The notes: a model not told the origin generated them from the sequence alone. DNA of 42,466 bases from Candidatus Parcubacteria bacterium (GCA_002869265.1 PKTH01000025.1:1-42466); one strand, 5' to 3'; counted from the first letter of the stretch, positions 7,722 through 17,052 are shown. Program-made: numbers and translations.

Positions 7722-10700
7722 TTATTTATCTGTCTCTTCTTTCGTCTCCTCTTTCACTTCTTCCACTTCTGCTTCTTTTACTTCGGCTTTTTCTTCTGTT
7801 TCTTTTCCTTCTTGACCCTCTTCTGCTTCTTCGCCCTCTTCACTGCCTCCAAGCAACTCAACATCTAGACCAAGACCTTTTAACTCTCTAACCAAAACGT
7901 TGAAAGACTCTGGAACATTCATCTTGCTAATCGGCTCACCCTTAATAATTGATTCATAAGCTTTTGATCTTCCAGGAACATCATCTGATTTAATTGTTAG
8001 AATCTCTTGTAAGAGGTGGGAAGTACCATAAGCTTGCAATGCCCAGACTTCCATTTCTCCAAATCTTTGTCCACCAAATTGTGCTTTACCACCTAAAGGT
8101 TGTTGAGTGATTAATGAGTATGGACCAATTGAACGTTGGTGAATTTTATCTTCAACCATGTGGTTAAGTTTAAGCATGTACTTATAGCCAACTGTCACCT
8201 TGTGATCATATTTGTCTCCAGTCTTTCCATCATAGAGCACAGATTTTCCATCTTCTGGTAGGCCTGCTTTTCTAAGTTCTTCTTTTATTTGGTCCTCTGA
8301 GATTCCATCAAGAGCTGGGGTTGCAATTTTATAACCCAACTTCTTAGCAGCGAAGCCAAGGTGGGTTTCAAGAATTTGACCAAGGTTCATACGAGAAACA
8401 ATACCCAAAGGAGATAAAATAACATCCACTGGAGTTCCATCTTGCAAGAAAGGCATGTCCTCAGTAGCAACAATCTTTGAAATAACACCTTTATTACCAT
8501 GTCTTCCACTCATTTTGTCACCGACTTGAATTTTTCTTAAATTTGCAACTGAAATTTGAATTGACTGTAAAACTCCTGCTGACAACCTATCGCCATCTTC
8601 TCTAGAAAATATTTTTACATCGACAACCTTACCGTGTTCACCATGCTCTAGATATAGTGATGAGTCACGAACATCTTTAGCCTTTTCCCCAAAAATTGCT
8701 CTAAGAAGTTTTTCTTCAGCTGACAATTCAGTCTCACCTTTTGGAGTGATTTTTCCGACCAAAATATCACCAGAAGATACCTCAGCACCAATTCTAATAA
8801 TTCCCTCTTCACTTAAGTCTTTTAGTTTTTCTTCAGAAATATTTGGTATGTCATTTGTAACTACTTCCGGCCCAAGTTTTGTATCACGAACATCGATTGT
8901 GTAGTTCTCAATATGAATAGAAGAATAAACATCTCCACTAACCATTCTTTCAGAAATAATAATAGCATCCTCATAGTTGAATCCTTCCCAGGTCATAAAC
9001 GCCACAAGAACGTTTTTACCCAAGGCTAACTCACCATTATCAATAGCTGGACCGTCTGTCATTGGCTGTCCTCTTTTAACCTTGTCACCGACATTTACTA
9101 TTGGTCTCTGGTTGATACAAGTAGAAGCATTAGATCTTAAAAACTTAGTTAGATCGTATTTCTCAGCGCCACTATTTTTACCTTTCACTTCGATATTTAG
9201 TCCATCAACTTTTGTAACCTCTCCATCCTCTTTAGAAAGAATAATGTGCCCAGAATCATGAGCAGCAAGAGCTTCAGCTCCGGTTCCTACCAAAGGAGAA
9301 TCAGCGATTACAAGAGGAACTGCCTGACGTTGCATGTTTGTTCCCATCAGAGCACGTTGTCCATCATTGTGTTCCATGAATGGGACCAATGAAGTTGCAA
9401 TAGAAATAATCTGATTAGCAGCAATTCCAATATAATCAATTTTATTTACATCAACTGTTCCTGGCTGACCATATTTTCTAGCCTCAAATTTAGAAACTAA
9501 AAATCCACCCTCATCACTTACCGGAATTGTTGAAGTAGCTGTAATATATTTTTCCTCTTCAAAAGCATCCATATAAACAGTTTCTTCGGTAACAACTGGA
9601 ACGATTGGAATTAATTCCTCTCCAGTTTTCCCGACGATTGCTTTTGCACTCTTAGCATCAATGGTCTCACCAGCTTTTATTAATACCTTTCCCTCTTTGC
9701 CGTTGTCTTTTACCTCTACAATGTCTTCTCGAGCAATTTTGCCTGTAGTCAATTTTGGGTCGTTCTCTATATCATGAAGCACCTTCTTAAATGGTGTCTC
9801 CAAAAAGCCATATTTATTTAAAATAGAGTAGCTAGCTAAGTGGCCGACCAAACCGATATTTGGACCCTCCGGTGTTGCAATCGGACAAATTCTTCCGTAG
9901 TGAGTTGAGTGTACATCACGAACATCAAAGCCTGCTCTTTCACGAGTTAAACCTCCGGGACCAAGAGCTGACAATCTTCTTTTGTGCTCAAGTTCAGCCA
10001 AAGGATTTGTTTGGTCCATAAACTGAGACAACTGAGATGACATGAAAAATTCCTTCACAACTGAGATTAAAGGTCTGGCGTTAACTAATTTGTTTGGAGT
10101 TAAGGTTCCAATCTCGTGAGTACTCATCCTATCTTTAATGATTCTCTCCATACGAGCCAAACCAACTCTAAATTTATTTTGGATCAATTCACCAATAGCC
10201 CTAACTCTTCTGTTACCAAGGTGGTCGATATCGTCTTCAACCCCCTTACCGTTATTTAAATCAATTACACCCTTGATTGTTTCAATAAGGTCTTCTCTTC
10301 TTAAAATTCTTGTTTCTTTATTGTTAGGAATATCAAAACCAAATTTTCTATTTAATTTATATCTTCCAACTCTATCAAAATCATATCTATCAAATCTGAA
10401 AAACATTGAATGAATCAACTGTTTAGCATTTTCAGTGGTTGCTAGATCTCCTGGCCTAATTCTCTTATAAACTTCTTTTAATCCTTCTGCTTAATTCTTT
10501 GAAATATCTTTTGCGATTGTTGCATCAATGTGATTTAAGCTATCTTCAGTAGAATCATTTTCAATCCCTTTAAATATATCTTTAATCTCTTCATCTTCAC
10601 TGAAACCAAAAGCTCTTAGCAGAGCGGTTACAGGGACTTTTCTTTTTCTATCGATTCTTACCCAGATAACTTTGTTAATATCTGTTTCAATCTCTAACCA

Positions 10701-11210
10701 AGCACCTCTGTTTGGAATAATCTTTGCTCCAAATGTTTTTTTACCTCTGTTAAACTCTGAAGTGAAAATAACGCCCGAGCTTCTAATTAGCTGTGACACT
10801 ACTACCCTTTCAATGCCATTAACGATAAATGTGCCGTTTTCTGTCATTAGAGGAAAGTCACCCAAGAAAACCTCTTGAGTTGATGACTCGTTTGTTCTCT
10901 TATTCTCTAGCTTTACTTTTACTCTTAGCGGTGCTTCAAAGGTTAGATTCTTTGCTCTACACTCAACTTCTGTAAACTTTGGTTCGTCTAGAAAATATTC
11001 CTTAAATGATAACTCCAAATCTCTTCCAATAAAATCTGTAATAGGAGAAACTTCATCAAATAAATCTGCAAGACCTTCTTCGATAAACCAATTAAACGAA
11101 TTTTTTTGAACTTCAATCAAACTAACATTATCAATTGGTTTGTAGTTTTCTTTGAAATACTTCCTGTTTCCAATAAATGTTTCATTGGATGTTTGTACTT
11201 GTTTTGACAT
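7722..11210 (-). pseudogene. rpoB: RNA polymerase beta subunit gene interrupted by one in-frame TAA
   Basis: Read through, the gene has 1162 codons, a normal size for beta. Codons 1-239 (MSKQVQTSNE...) encode the protrusion and start of the lobe and end at TAA 10493-10491. The frame continues without shift: [19 protein letters not shown] follows directly, exactly the sequence expected after this point in other beta subunits, then [18 protein letters not shown]. The C-terminal portion has the rifampicin region ([28 protein letters not shown]), the catalytic core and the [16 protein letters not shown] clamp end. About 40 Glu-rich residues form an unusual acidic tail. The start at 11210 is preferred; a GTG 14 codons upstream would add residues unlike the family. 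After the stop, the first possible restart is TTG at 10418. Labelled pseudogene only because the frame is broken; it may be an assembly error or a functional recoded gene. Confidence 0.85.
10491..10493 (-). other. rpoB: In-frame TAA stop inside rpoB (codon 240)
   Basis: The minus strand reads GAT ATT TCA AAG AAT TAA GCA GAA GGA. Both flanks are conserved beta-subunit sequence in the same frame. One base change from GAA, CAA or AAA would give TAA; Glu or Gln would suit the position. Confidence 0.95.
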
Positions 11211-11524
11211 AAAAACTTGTTCGTGCAACAGACTAATAATAGTGGCCACCACGCTAATGCCGGCTTTTCTTGTCCACGAAATATATTAAATTTTCTTTAA
11301 ACAACAAAAAATCTCAATCCAAATTAGGCTTGAGTTATTTTGGGTCGTTAAGAATTTAATCTTAACGAATTATCAACTTTAAATTTTACTAAAAAAATAT
11401 TTATTCACGCTTCTAGAAGTAAAATGACACTTTTTTAGAGCGCACGAGGATTTTGAAAAAAAGATAAAAACAATTAAAAATTGTTTTTATACGCTATTTT
11501 GTTTTTGAAATATTTTTTATTTGT
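11211..11524 (-). promoter_or_regulatory. Long rpoBC leader with three hairpins, two terminator-like
   Basis: The gene-free stretch 11211-11655 holds the rpoBC promoter and about 310 nt of leader. Hairpin 1 is a perfect 10-bp stem (11466-11475 with 11479-11488), followed on the minus strand by ATCTTTTTTTC. Hairpin 2 is an 8-bp stem, CGTTAAGA (11346-11353) with TCTTAACG (11360-11367). Hairpin 3 is CTCAA with TTGAG (11313-11334) plus two inner C-G pairs, followed by a run of six T's (11306-11311). Hairpins 1 and 3 look like intrinsic terminators inside the leader, suggesting attenuation. The last 70 nt before the start contain GC-richer sequence with the palindrome GTGGCCAC. No leader ORF or known RNA family was recognised. 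Confidence 0.5.
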
Positions 11525-11530
11525 TACTAA

Positions 11531-11559
11531 ATAATAACAAAGTGGCCTTATAATGTCAA
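11531..11559 (-). promoter_or_regulatory. Sigma70-type promoter of rpoBC
   Basis: On the minus strand, a perfect -35 TTGACA (11559-11554), a 17-bp spacer and -10 TATTAT (11536-11531). It lies about 97 bp after the upstream ligase gene and about 320 bp before the rpoB start. Confidence 0.8.
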
Positions 11560-11655
11560 GTATTTCTAGACACAAAAGACCTCTAGAATTTTTACCTAAT
11601 ACTAGTCAAAAAGTATTTTCCTGTTAAAATATCTCTCTTCTTATCAACAGGGTTA

Positions 11656-13068
11656 TTATTTGTTTATATTTTCTGAAAGAAGACCTCTGACAACCGCCCT
11701 ATCATCCCATGACTCTTTTTCTCCATTTCTCCTCACTATCGCCTGCTCACTACCCTTTCCGGTTATTAACAGTATATCATTTTCACTACATAATTCCAAA
11801 GCTTTTTTTATAGCTTCTCTTCTATCTAGAATTTTAAAAATATTTTCATTTTCAACCTTACCTGCTTTTTCCGCTCCAACAAAAACTTGATCAATTATTA
11901 TTTCTGGATCATCATCATACGGGTCCTCGTCTGTAACCACAACATAGTCTGCTCTATCTCCAGCCAACTTACCAAGAACTGGTCTTCTTGCCTCATCTCT
12001 TCCTCCTCCGGCAGAACCTAGAACATGTATTATTTTTTCATGAGGAATTAAAGCTACTGTCTCGTATAGTTTTTCTACTGCCCTTGGTTCAAAAGCATAA
12101 TCGACAATTACTGTAAAATTCTGGCCAGCCTCTATTCTCTCAAGTCTGCCTGCAACCCCCTCTATAGAGAGTAGGGCCTTCTTTATCTTCTCTACATCAA
12201 GACCAAGCGTTTTAGCAACAAAATAAGCATTCAATGAATTCTTTACATTAATAGCTCCCAGTAAGCTTAGTTTTATTTCGTTTTCATCAACTGTATATGA
12301 TGTACCATCCTTAGCTATTGAAATGTCTCTATATTCTGAAACATCTATTTCTTTTAGGGCCTTGCCGTCAATTTTAACATTAGCAATATCTCCGGTGTAG
12401 CCTATCTTTTTCTCAGCCCAATGAGACATAAAATATTCAATATGTTCATCTTCTAAATCACCGATAATGGTTTTCTTTACCTTATTAAGTTCTGTTTTCT
12501 TAATTCCACTGTCAGTACGAACCACTTCAAACTCTTCGTTTATATATTTTTCTTTGCAATTCTTTAGATGTTTAAAAAGACTACCTTTAGCTTCTTTATA
12601 GTTTTCAAAACTCCCGTGCGACTCTATGTGCTCGGGGTAGAGGCCGGTTATAAGCAGAATATCGTAATTTATAAATTTGTGCCTAAATTGCCTAATGCCC
12701 TCCGAAGATGTCTCAACTATTGCCACCCGGCATTTGTTTTTTAGCATTCTCGCAAGCATTCTTTGGGTAAAAAATCTTCCCAACATTGTCATTTTTTTGT
12801 CGTTTAGCCATTCACGCTTTCCGTCATTAAACATCGCTGTTGAGGTATATCCTGTTTTTAGTCCAGCCTCTTCCAAAACCTTAGCCATTAAATAAACGCT
12901 GGTTGTTTTCCCTGTGGTTCCTGTTACGCCAACGACTATTAATTTTTCTGATGGCTTTCCATAAAGAATAGATGAAACAAGACTAAAAATATAGTGATAA
13001 GCTGGTTGCAAAGCCAAAAACATTTTATGGGGAATTATTTTTTTTATAATTTGAAACAATTTATTCAT
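11656..13068 (-). CDS. murE: MurE-type Mur ligase (UDP-MurNAc-tripeptide synthetase)
   Basis: A 470-residue ATP-dependent ligase of the Mur family, adding the third amino acid to the peptidoglycan stem peptide. The P-loop GTTGKTT is at residues 50-56. The ETSSEGIRQFRH stretch supplies the central-domain motif, LLGAINVKNSLNA the Asn-containing motif, and GSAGGGRDEARRPVLG the C-terminal-domain entry. The substrate-specificity loop reads DEDPYDDDP. Meso-DAP enzymes have DNPR and Gram-positive lysine enzymes have DNPxxDDP, so a diamino acid other than meso-DAP is suggested. The N-terminal about 40 residues are amphipathic and short compared with E. coli MurE. The gene starts 8 bp after a FemAB-type ligase gene that could build a cross-bridge on the same stem. 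Start at ATG 13068. Confidence 0.85.
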   Translation of the reverse strand: MNKLFQIIKKIIPHKMFLALQPAYHYIFSLVSSILYGKPSEKLIVVGVTGTTGKTTSVYLMAKVLEEAGLKTGYTSTAMFNDGKREWLNDKKMTMLGRFFTQRMLARMLKNKCRVAIVETSSEGIRQFRHKFINYDILLITGLYPEHIESHGSFENYKEAKGSLFKHLKNCKEKYINEEFEVVRTDSGIKKTELNKVKKTIIGDLEDEHIEYFMSHWAEKKIGYTGDIANVKIDGKALKEIDVSEYRDISIAKDGTSYTVDENEIKLSLLGAINVKNSLNAYFVAKTLGLDVEKIKKALLSIEGVAGRLERIEAGQNFTVIVDYAFEPRAVEKLYETVALIPHEKIIHVLGSAGGGRDEARRPVLGKLAGDRADYVVVTDEDPYDDDPEIIIDQVFVGAEKAGKVENENIFKILDRREAIKKALELCSENDILLITGKGSEQAIVRRNGEKESWDDRAVVRGLLSENINK

Positions 13069-13076
13069 ACTTGTAT

Positions 13077-14036
13077 CTAAAATTTCCTTCTTATATATCT
13101 AAAAAACTTGTACATATTATAGCATACGGTTCTAAATGGGATATCGAGAGTCCCCGCATATTCTATCTCCTCTCCGCCAAAGCCTTTTTTGAAACGAGTC
13201 ACCCCTGGCCATTTTTGCTCATCTATTCCATAGAAATCATAGAACTTATAGTCCTTTTCTTTCCCCACGCATATCAAATACCACTGCAAGAGAAAAGGAG
13301 ACATTGTATTTCTAAATTTGTTAGATGATGCTCCATGCAGGTATGTCACCGCATCACCAAAAAAAGAGAATATGCCTGCTGCGATAAAATTATTCTCAAA
13401 TTTTGCAAAATACAACTCTATAAAATCTAGTTTTAAGAGGTTTTCATAATGTTTACGAGAGTGAACTCTAAAAGAATCTCTCCTTGAAGTATCTGACATT
13501 AGGTTCCAAAAATGATCAAAATTCTCAAAGCTCCCTCTACTAATCTCCACGCCCTTCTTTTTAGCTAAACGAATGTTGTATCTGGTTTTTTGGTGCATCT
13601 CTGCCAGTAACTCATCTTCACTTTTTTTTAAGTCAATAACTAGTGTTTTTTGAGGTTGAAGATCAATGGTTTTTCTAGGATTATAGAGTGAAAAATCGCT
13701 CTCCTTGGTCTCAAATCGAAAAAAGACAGCATTGTCCTTTTTGGCCATTTTCTCTATTTCGGTGATTAAAAAATCGCTCGCCTCTTTGTTGCTACTATCT
13801 GCTAAAATAGGCCCTCTAGGTGAATAATAGTAAAAAAGACCTAGGCCGATTCTTTTTTTTATTAATGTGAAAACAGCTACAATCTTCTCTTCTTCCTCAA
13901 TGGCGAGTCTTTTAACGTTTTCCCCATTATTTTTTTGAAACTCTCCCCATGACCAAGATTGGAGAAATTCTGAATGTTCTTTATTGCTTAGAAAGTTGTC
14001 TAAAACCTCTTTATTTGTAATCTCTATTAATCTCAT
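13077..14036 (-). CDS. FemAB/FemX-family aminoacyl-tRNA-dependent peptidyltransferase
   Basis: A 319-residue protein of the double-GNAT FemAB family, which transfers amino acids from aminoacyl-tRNA to the stem peptide of peptidoglycan precursors. Evidence includes an N-terminal LQSWSWGEFQKN, the mid-protein MHQKTRYNIRLAKKKGV (the typical K.R.NI..A.KKGV segment), the TYLHGASS stretch and the C-terminal YDFYGIDEQKWPGVTRFKKGFGG, the most diagnostic signature of the family. The start overlaps the ruvA stop as ATGA and the end is 8 bp from murE, so the three are co-transcribed. Context with murE supports an interpeptide bridge-forming role; which amino acid is added cannot be told. The stop is TAG. 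Confidence 0.85.
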   Translation of the reverse strand: MRLIEITNKEVLDNFLSNKEHSEFLQSWSWGEFQKNNGENVKRLAIEEEEKIVAVFTLIKKRIGLGLFYYYSPRGPILADSSNKEASDFLITEIEKMAKKDNAVFFRFETKESDFSLYNPRKTIDLQPQKTLVIDLKKSEDELLAEMHQKTRYNIRLAKKKGVEISRGSFENFDHFWNLMSDTSRRDSFRVHSRKHYENLLKLDFIELYFAKFENNFIAAGIFSFFGDAVTYLHGASSNKFRNTMSPFLLQWYLICVGKEKDYKFYDFYGIDEQKWPGVTRFKKGFGGEEIEYAGTLDIPFRTVCYNMYKFFRYIRRKF

Positions 14037-14614
14037 TTACTTAAATTTTTAAGAGCTTCTTTAATTCTGGCTCCACTATCCAACACACTTGGGTCAACTG
14101 ATTTTAATGCATCTCTTGCTTGAACCATCGAATATCCCAGAGATATTAGAGCATCTATTTCATCCCCACTGGCTTGTCCGCGTCCAGCGTCTGAATTACT
14201 GGTTGACATCTCAATGTGATCAATCTTATTTCTTAGCTCCAACACGACTCTCTCAGCAGTTTTTGGACCTATCCCTGAAACTTTATTCAGTAGATCCACT
14301 TCACCTCTTGAAATAGAGTTTTTTATTTCATGAATTGTAGCTGCCGCCAAGACATTTAAGGCTGTCTTAGGTCCAATCCCAGAGACTGATAAAACTAATT
14401 CAAAAAATTCTTGTTCTTCCTTATTTTTTAGTCCAAACAAAGAACTACTCTGCTCTGTTATGTGATGATAAATATATAATTCAATATTTTCTGAAGTATT
14501 CACCTGAGAGAAAAGGTCTGCATTAACAAATACCTTGTAGCCAATTCCGTTATTTTTTATAACTAAATAATCTTTGGACTTATTTATAATTTTACCCTCT
14601 AAAAATGCAATCAT
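14033..14614 (-). CDS. ruvA: Holliday junction branch migration protein RuvA
   Basis: A 193-residue DNA-binding subunit of the RuvAB complex. Domain I is an OB-fold (MIAFLEGKIINKSKDYLVIKNNGIGYKV). Domain II has two helix-hairpin-helix motifs (VSGIGPKTALNVL and VSGIGPKTAERVVLELRNKI), both with the Gly-Ile-Gly turn that contacts DNA. Domain III (DEIDALISLGYSMVQARDAL) binds RuvB. The ATG at 14614 is chosen because MIAFLEG matches the family N-terminus; an ATG at 14620 would add only Met-Asn. The stop TGA overlaps the ATG of the FemAB gene. The 65 bp before it contain spaced CATG tetranucleotides of no clear meaning. ruvB and ruvC are not in the window. Confidence 0.95.
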   Translation of the reverse strand: MIAFLEGKIINKSKDYLVIKNNGIGYKVFVNADLFSQVNTSENIELYIYHHITEQSSSLFGLKNKEEQEFFELVLSVSGIGPKTALNVLAAATIHEIKNSISRGEVDLLNKVSGIGPKTAERVVLELRNKIDHIEMSTSNSDAGRGQASGDEIDALISLGYSMVQARDALKSVDPSVLDSGARIKEALKNLSK

Positions 14615-14685
14615 ATTCATGTGTCATGGAACATGAAACATGGAACAATTTGTTCAATGCCACATAATCCATATTTTGTTATATG

Positions 14686-15945
14686 TTACTTAATTTTTCT
14701 CCTAACAACACTCCCTTCAGGAATTTTTACTCTGGTCTTTATTTGAATCTCTGTCCCCTGCCCTCCATGTGCCGCTTCAACAAAATCTTGCTTTTTTATA
14801 TTAAATATTTTTTTTATTATAATTTTGACAATCTCATACTTGGGGTTCAAGATCTCTAAATAGTCTTCAATTTTTATTGAATTATGAACCTTTATATTGG
14901 TATTATATGAGTCCTTTGTCCCTTTAATCTTAGAACTAGCCACAACCTCGCCACAAAACTCCCAATCACCAAAAATATGTGAAACCTCTTTATTCTCTTC
15001 GGCTTTTTTATTAAATAAAAATCCTTCTGTATAACCTCTGTGAACCAGTTTTGTAAACAGCTCTTTATATAGTTTATTTAGCTCTCTTTTCAGGGATAGA
15101 TCCGGAAGCCTCTTGGATAAAAGACTGATAGCTTTTTTGTAGGCACCAACAACAACCGCTAAATAATATATGCTTTTTGCTCTACCCTCTATCTTAAAGC
15201 TATCAATACCAGCTTTTTTTAGTTCGCTTAAATGTTTTATTAGGCAAAGATCTTTTGAGTTTAAGATATAAGTTCCATGCTCTTCCTCCACAATCTCTAG
15301 TGGCATCCCTGGTCTCTTTTCTTCAGATATGAAAAAATTCCAACGACAAGGTTGAACGCAATCCCCAAGATTTGCTGATTTGTCTATAAAGTGTTTAGAA
15401 AGAAAACACCTGCCAGAATAAGACATACACATTGCCCCATGAACAAAATACTCAAGCTCTAACTTGGGCACTTTCTTTTTTATTTCTCTTATTTCTTCTA
15501 GGGTTACTTCTCTTCCTAGGATGACTCTAGATATCCCTTGATCATACCAAAATTTTGCGGATTGCCAATTGGTGCAATTTGCCTGAGTAGATAAATGAAT
15601 CTCTGCTTTTGGCCAGTGTTTCTTTACGATACTTATTACGCCCGGGTCAGATATTATTAGAGCGTCAACTCCAATCTTTTTTAACTTTTTTATATACTCT
15701 GGAAGTTTCTCTAGGTGTTTGTTGTGAGCAAAAATGTTTATTGTAACGTACATTTTTTTCCCAAGAGAATGGGCGTAATCCAGGCCCTCAGCGATTGTTA
15801 CAAGGGAGAAATCATTTATTCTAACTCTAAGAGAAAAATCTGGAATCCCCGCGTATACTGCGTCTGCTCCATAGAGAAAGGCTGTTTTCATTTTTTCTTT
15901 ATTCCCAGCTGGCGCTAATAATTCAATTTTTTTTGTCTTTTTCAT
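14686..15945 (-). CDS. Peptidase U32 family protein, TrhP/YegQ-like
   Basis: A 419-residue U32-family protein. Characterised U32 relatives in bacteria (TrhP/YegQ) act in prephenate-dependent 5-hydroxylation of uridine 34 in tRNA rather than as true proteases. The N-terminal TIM-barrel signature is ELLAPAGNKEKMKTAFLYGADAVYAG. The iron-sulfur/catalytic segment has four Cys in GAMCMSYSGRC...GDCVQPC near residues 170-200, with the family's SYSGRC motif. NSKDLCLIKHL and SFKIEGRAKS follow, then a C-terminal beta domain. Its first 23 bases overlap the end of a small upstream ORF. The assignment to the family is sure; the exact tRNA role is inferred. Confidence 0.85.
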   Translation of the reverse strand: MKKTKKIELLAPAGNKEKMKTAFLYGADAVYAGIPDFSLRVRINDFSLVTIAEGLDYAHSLGKKMYVTINIFAHNKHLEKLPEYIKKLKKIGVDALIISDPGVISIVKKHWPKAEIHLSTQANCTNWQSAKFWYDQGISRVILGREVTLEEIREIKKKVPKLELEYFVHGAMCMSYSGRCFLSKHFIDKSANLGDCVQPCRWNFFISEEKRPGMPLEIVEEEHGTYILNSKDLCLIKHLSELKKAGIDSFKIEGRAKSIYYLAVVVGAYKKAISLLSKRLPDLSLKRELNKLYKELFTKLVHRGYTEGFLFNKKAEENKEVSHIFGDWEFCGEVVASSKIKGTKDSYNTNIKVHNSIKIEDYLEILNPKYEIVKIIIKKIFNIKKQDFVEAAHGGQGTEIQIKTRVKIPEGSVVRRKIK

Positions 15946-16123
15946 TCTTTTTTTGATTAATCTGAGATAATCTAGCAGAAGCTAATTTGCAAGACTTGGC
16001 ATCCTTTTTTAGCATTTTTTCTATAACCTCATCTATTGGATTTGGCTCGCGTGTGAGCGAATCTCCCGGTAGTTGCGAAGCAGCGTTAACCGGGGTGTTT
16101 TCCTTTTTATTTGTCTTATTCAT
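15923..16123 (-). CDS. Small hypothetical protein upstream of U32 gene
   Basis: A 66-residue ORF beginning MNKTNKKENTPVN; an alternative start 10 codons upstream (16153) lies partly in the terminator hairpin. It is rich in Lys, Asn and Glu with no hydrophobic core at the ends, and a central LPGDSLTREPNPIDEVIEKMLKKDAKSCKLASARL. The end overlaps the U32 start by 23 bp. No family is recognised. It could be a genuine short protein or the remnant of a leader ORF; the overlap and direction favour translation coupling with the U32 gene. Confidence 0.4.
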   Translation of the reverse strand: MNKTNKKENTPVNAASQLPGDSLTREPNPIDEVIEKMLKKDAKSCKLASARLSQINQKKNEKDKKN

Positions 16124-16156
16124 ATACAGATACTTTAGCTTTTTTTGCTTCAAAAA

Positions 16157-16195
16157 TCAAATAAGCTCGAGAATTCTCTCGAGCTTATTATTTGA
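16157..16195 (-). terminator. Terminator after the double-receiver gene
   Basis: A perfect 12-bp stem, ATAAGCTCGAGA (16161-16172) with TCTCGAGCTTAT (16177-16188), loop ATTC, extended by TCAA/TTGA outside with a small bulge. On the minus strand it is followed by a T-rich stretch. It separates the regulator gene from the small ORF at 16123. Confidence 0.75.
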
Positions 16196-16209
16196 TTTAT
16201 TTGAAAAAT

Positions 16210-17052
16210 TTATTTTCCTAAATGGCTCTTTATTTTTCCAACTATTTCCTCGGTTGTAAAGTGAGCTTTTACCAAGTAGTCATTAGCCCCCATGTCCAGA
16301 GCTCTTTTAATATCATTGTCTTGACCAAGGTTGGATAGCATAATGATCGGAATTTTATTAATACTTGAATCAGGATTTGATCGAATCTTTTCTAAAATTT
16401 GGAAACCATCGTAAACCGGCAAAATGATATCTAGTAAAATAATATCTGGTTTAACCTGACTAGCTCCCTGTACTGCCTGTTCACCATCTATTGCTTCAAA
16501 AACTGTAAAACCTTCCTTGGTTAATTTCCTGCTTGAAATATCTCTCAAAAAACTATCATCTTCCACTAAGAGAACATTTATATTTAGCTTGGTCGCATTC
16601 GGATCCTCTAATTTTGGTAAGCTAATCTCTGGAGCTGAGCTAGCTGCTTCACCAGTAGACCCTCCCCCTTTTGTAGAATTTTTGTTTTCAAAATACCTTT
16701 CAATCATTGTAATCACATCTGTAGGATTGAACTGAGTTTTAATAAGGTGGTCAATAGCTCCGAGCTGTTTTGTTTTTTCTATCTCTACAGGTTGCCCTGA
16801 ATTTGAAATAATAATAACTGGAGTAGTTAGACCCTCTGCTTTCATTTTCTCCAATACATCATAACCATCCATTTTTGGCATAACAATATCAAGAAGGATT
16901 AAATCAGGGTTAAAATCACTGATCATGTTATAACCTTCTTCACCATCAAACCCAACCTTTATCTCATAGCCCTCCCTTTCTAGCTTTGTGCTCAAAACCT
17001 CAACCAAGGCTTCTTCATCCTCGATCAAAAGTATCTTTAACTTTTTATCCAT
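16210..17052 (-). CDS. Response regulator with two receiver domains and no output domain
   Basis: 280 residues, REC-linker-REC. Receiver 1 (about 5-122) has acidic residues IEDEE, phospho-acceptor Asp55 in LILLDIVMP, a Ser/Asn switch region (IISNSG) and Lys105. Receiver 2 (about 158-278) has VEDDS, Asp208 in IILLDIILP, MLSNLG and the Lys in VKAHF. The linker (about 123-155) is Ser/Gly/Ala/Pro-rich. Both receivers keep all catalytic residues, so both could be phosphorylated. With no DNA-binding or enzymatic domain, it presumably acts by protein interaction or as a phosphate relay or sink. It lies 13 bp downstream of the histidine kinase at 17066, its likely partner. Confidence 0.9.
   Translation of the reverse strand: MDKKLKILLIEDEEALVEVLSTKLEREGYEIKVGFDGEEGYNMISDFNPDLILLDIVMPKMDGYDVLEKMKAEGLTTPVIIISNSGQPVEIEKTKQLGAIDHLIKTQFNPTDVITMIERYFENKNSTKGGGSTGEAASSAPEISLPKLEDPNATKLNINVLLVEDDSFLRDISSRKLTKEGFTVFEAIDGEQAVQGASQVKPDIILLDIILPVYDGFQILEKIRSNPDSSINKIPIIMLSNLGQDNDIKRALDMGANDYLVKAHFTTEEIVGKIKSHLGK

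Noticed and set aside
10419-11252. A naturally split rpoB with two proper genes
   Set aside because: The residues right after TAA ([15 protein letters not shown]) are conserved and would be untranslated, and there is no ribosome site or ATG there; a simple nonsense change fits better. Kept as an alternative only.
11211-11252. GTG start for rpoB 14 codons upstream
   Set aside because: The added VATIISLLHEQVF does not resemble the family N-terminus; ATG at 11210 gives the normal length.
11620-11651. Terminator for the MurE-type gene
   Set aside because: CCTGTT/AACAGG form only a 6-bp stem with a 20-nt loop and no adjacent T-run on the minus strand; too weak to claim.
14621-14685. Spaced CATG repeats before ruvA
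   Set aside because: Short, irregular and of low complexity; no operator symmetry beyond chance.
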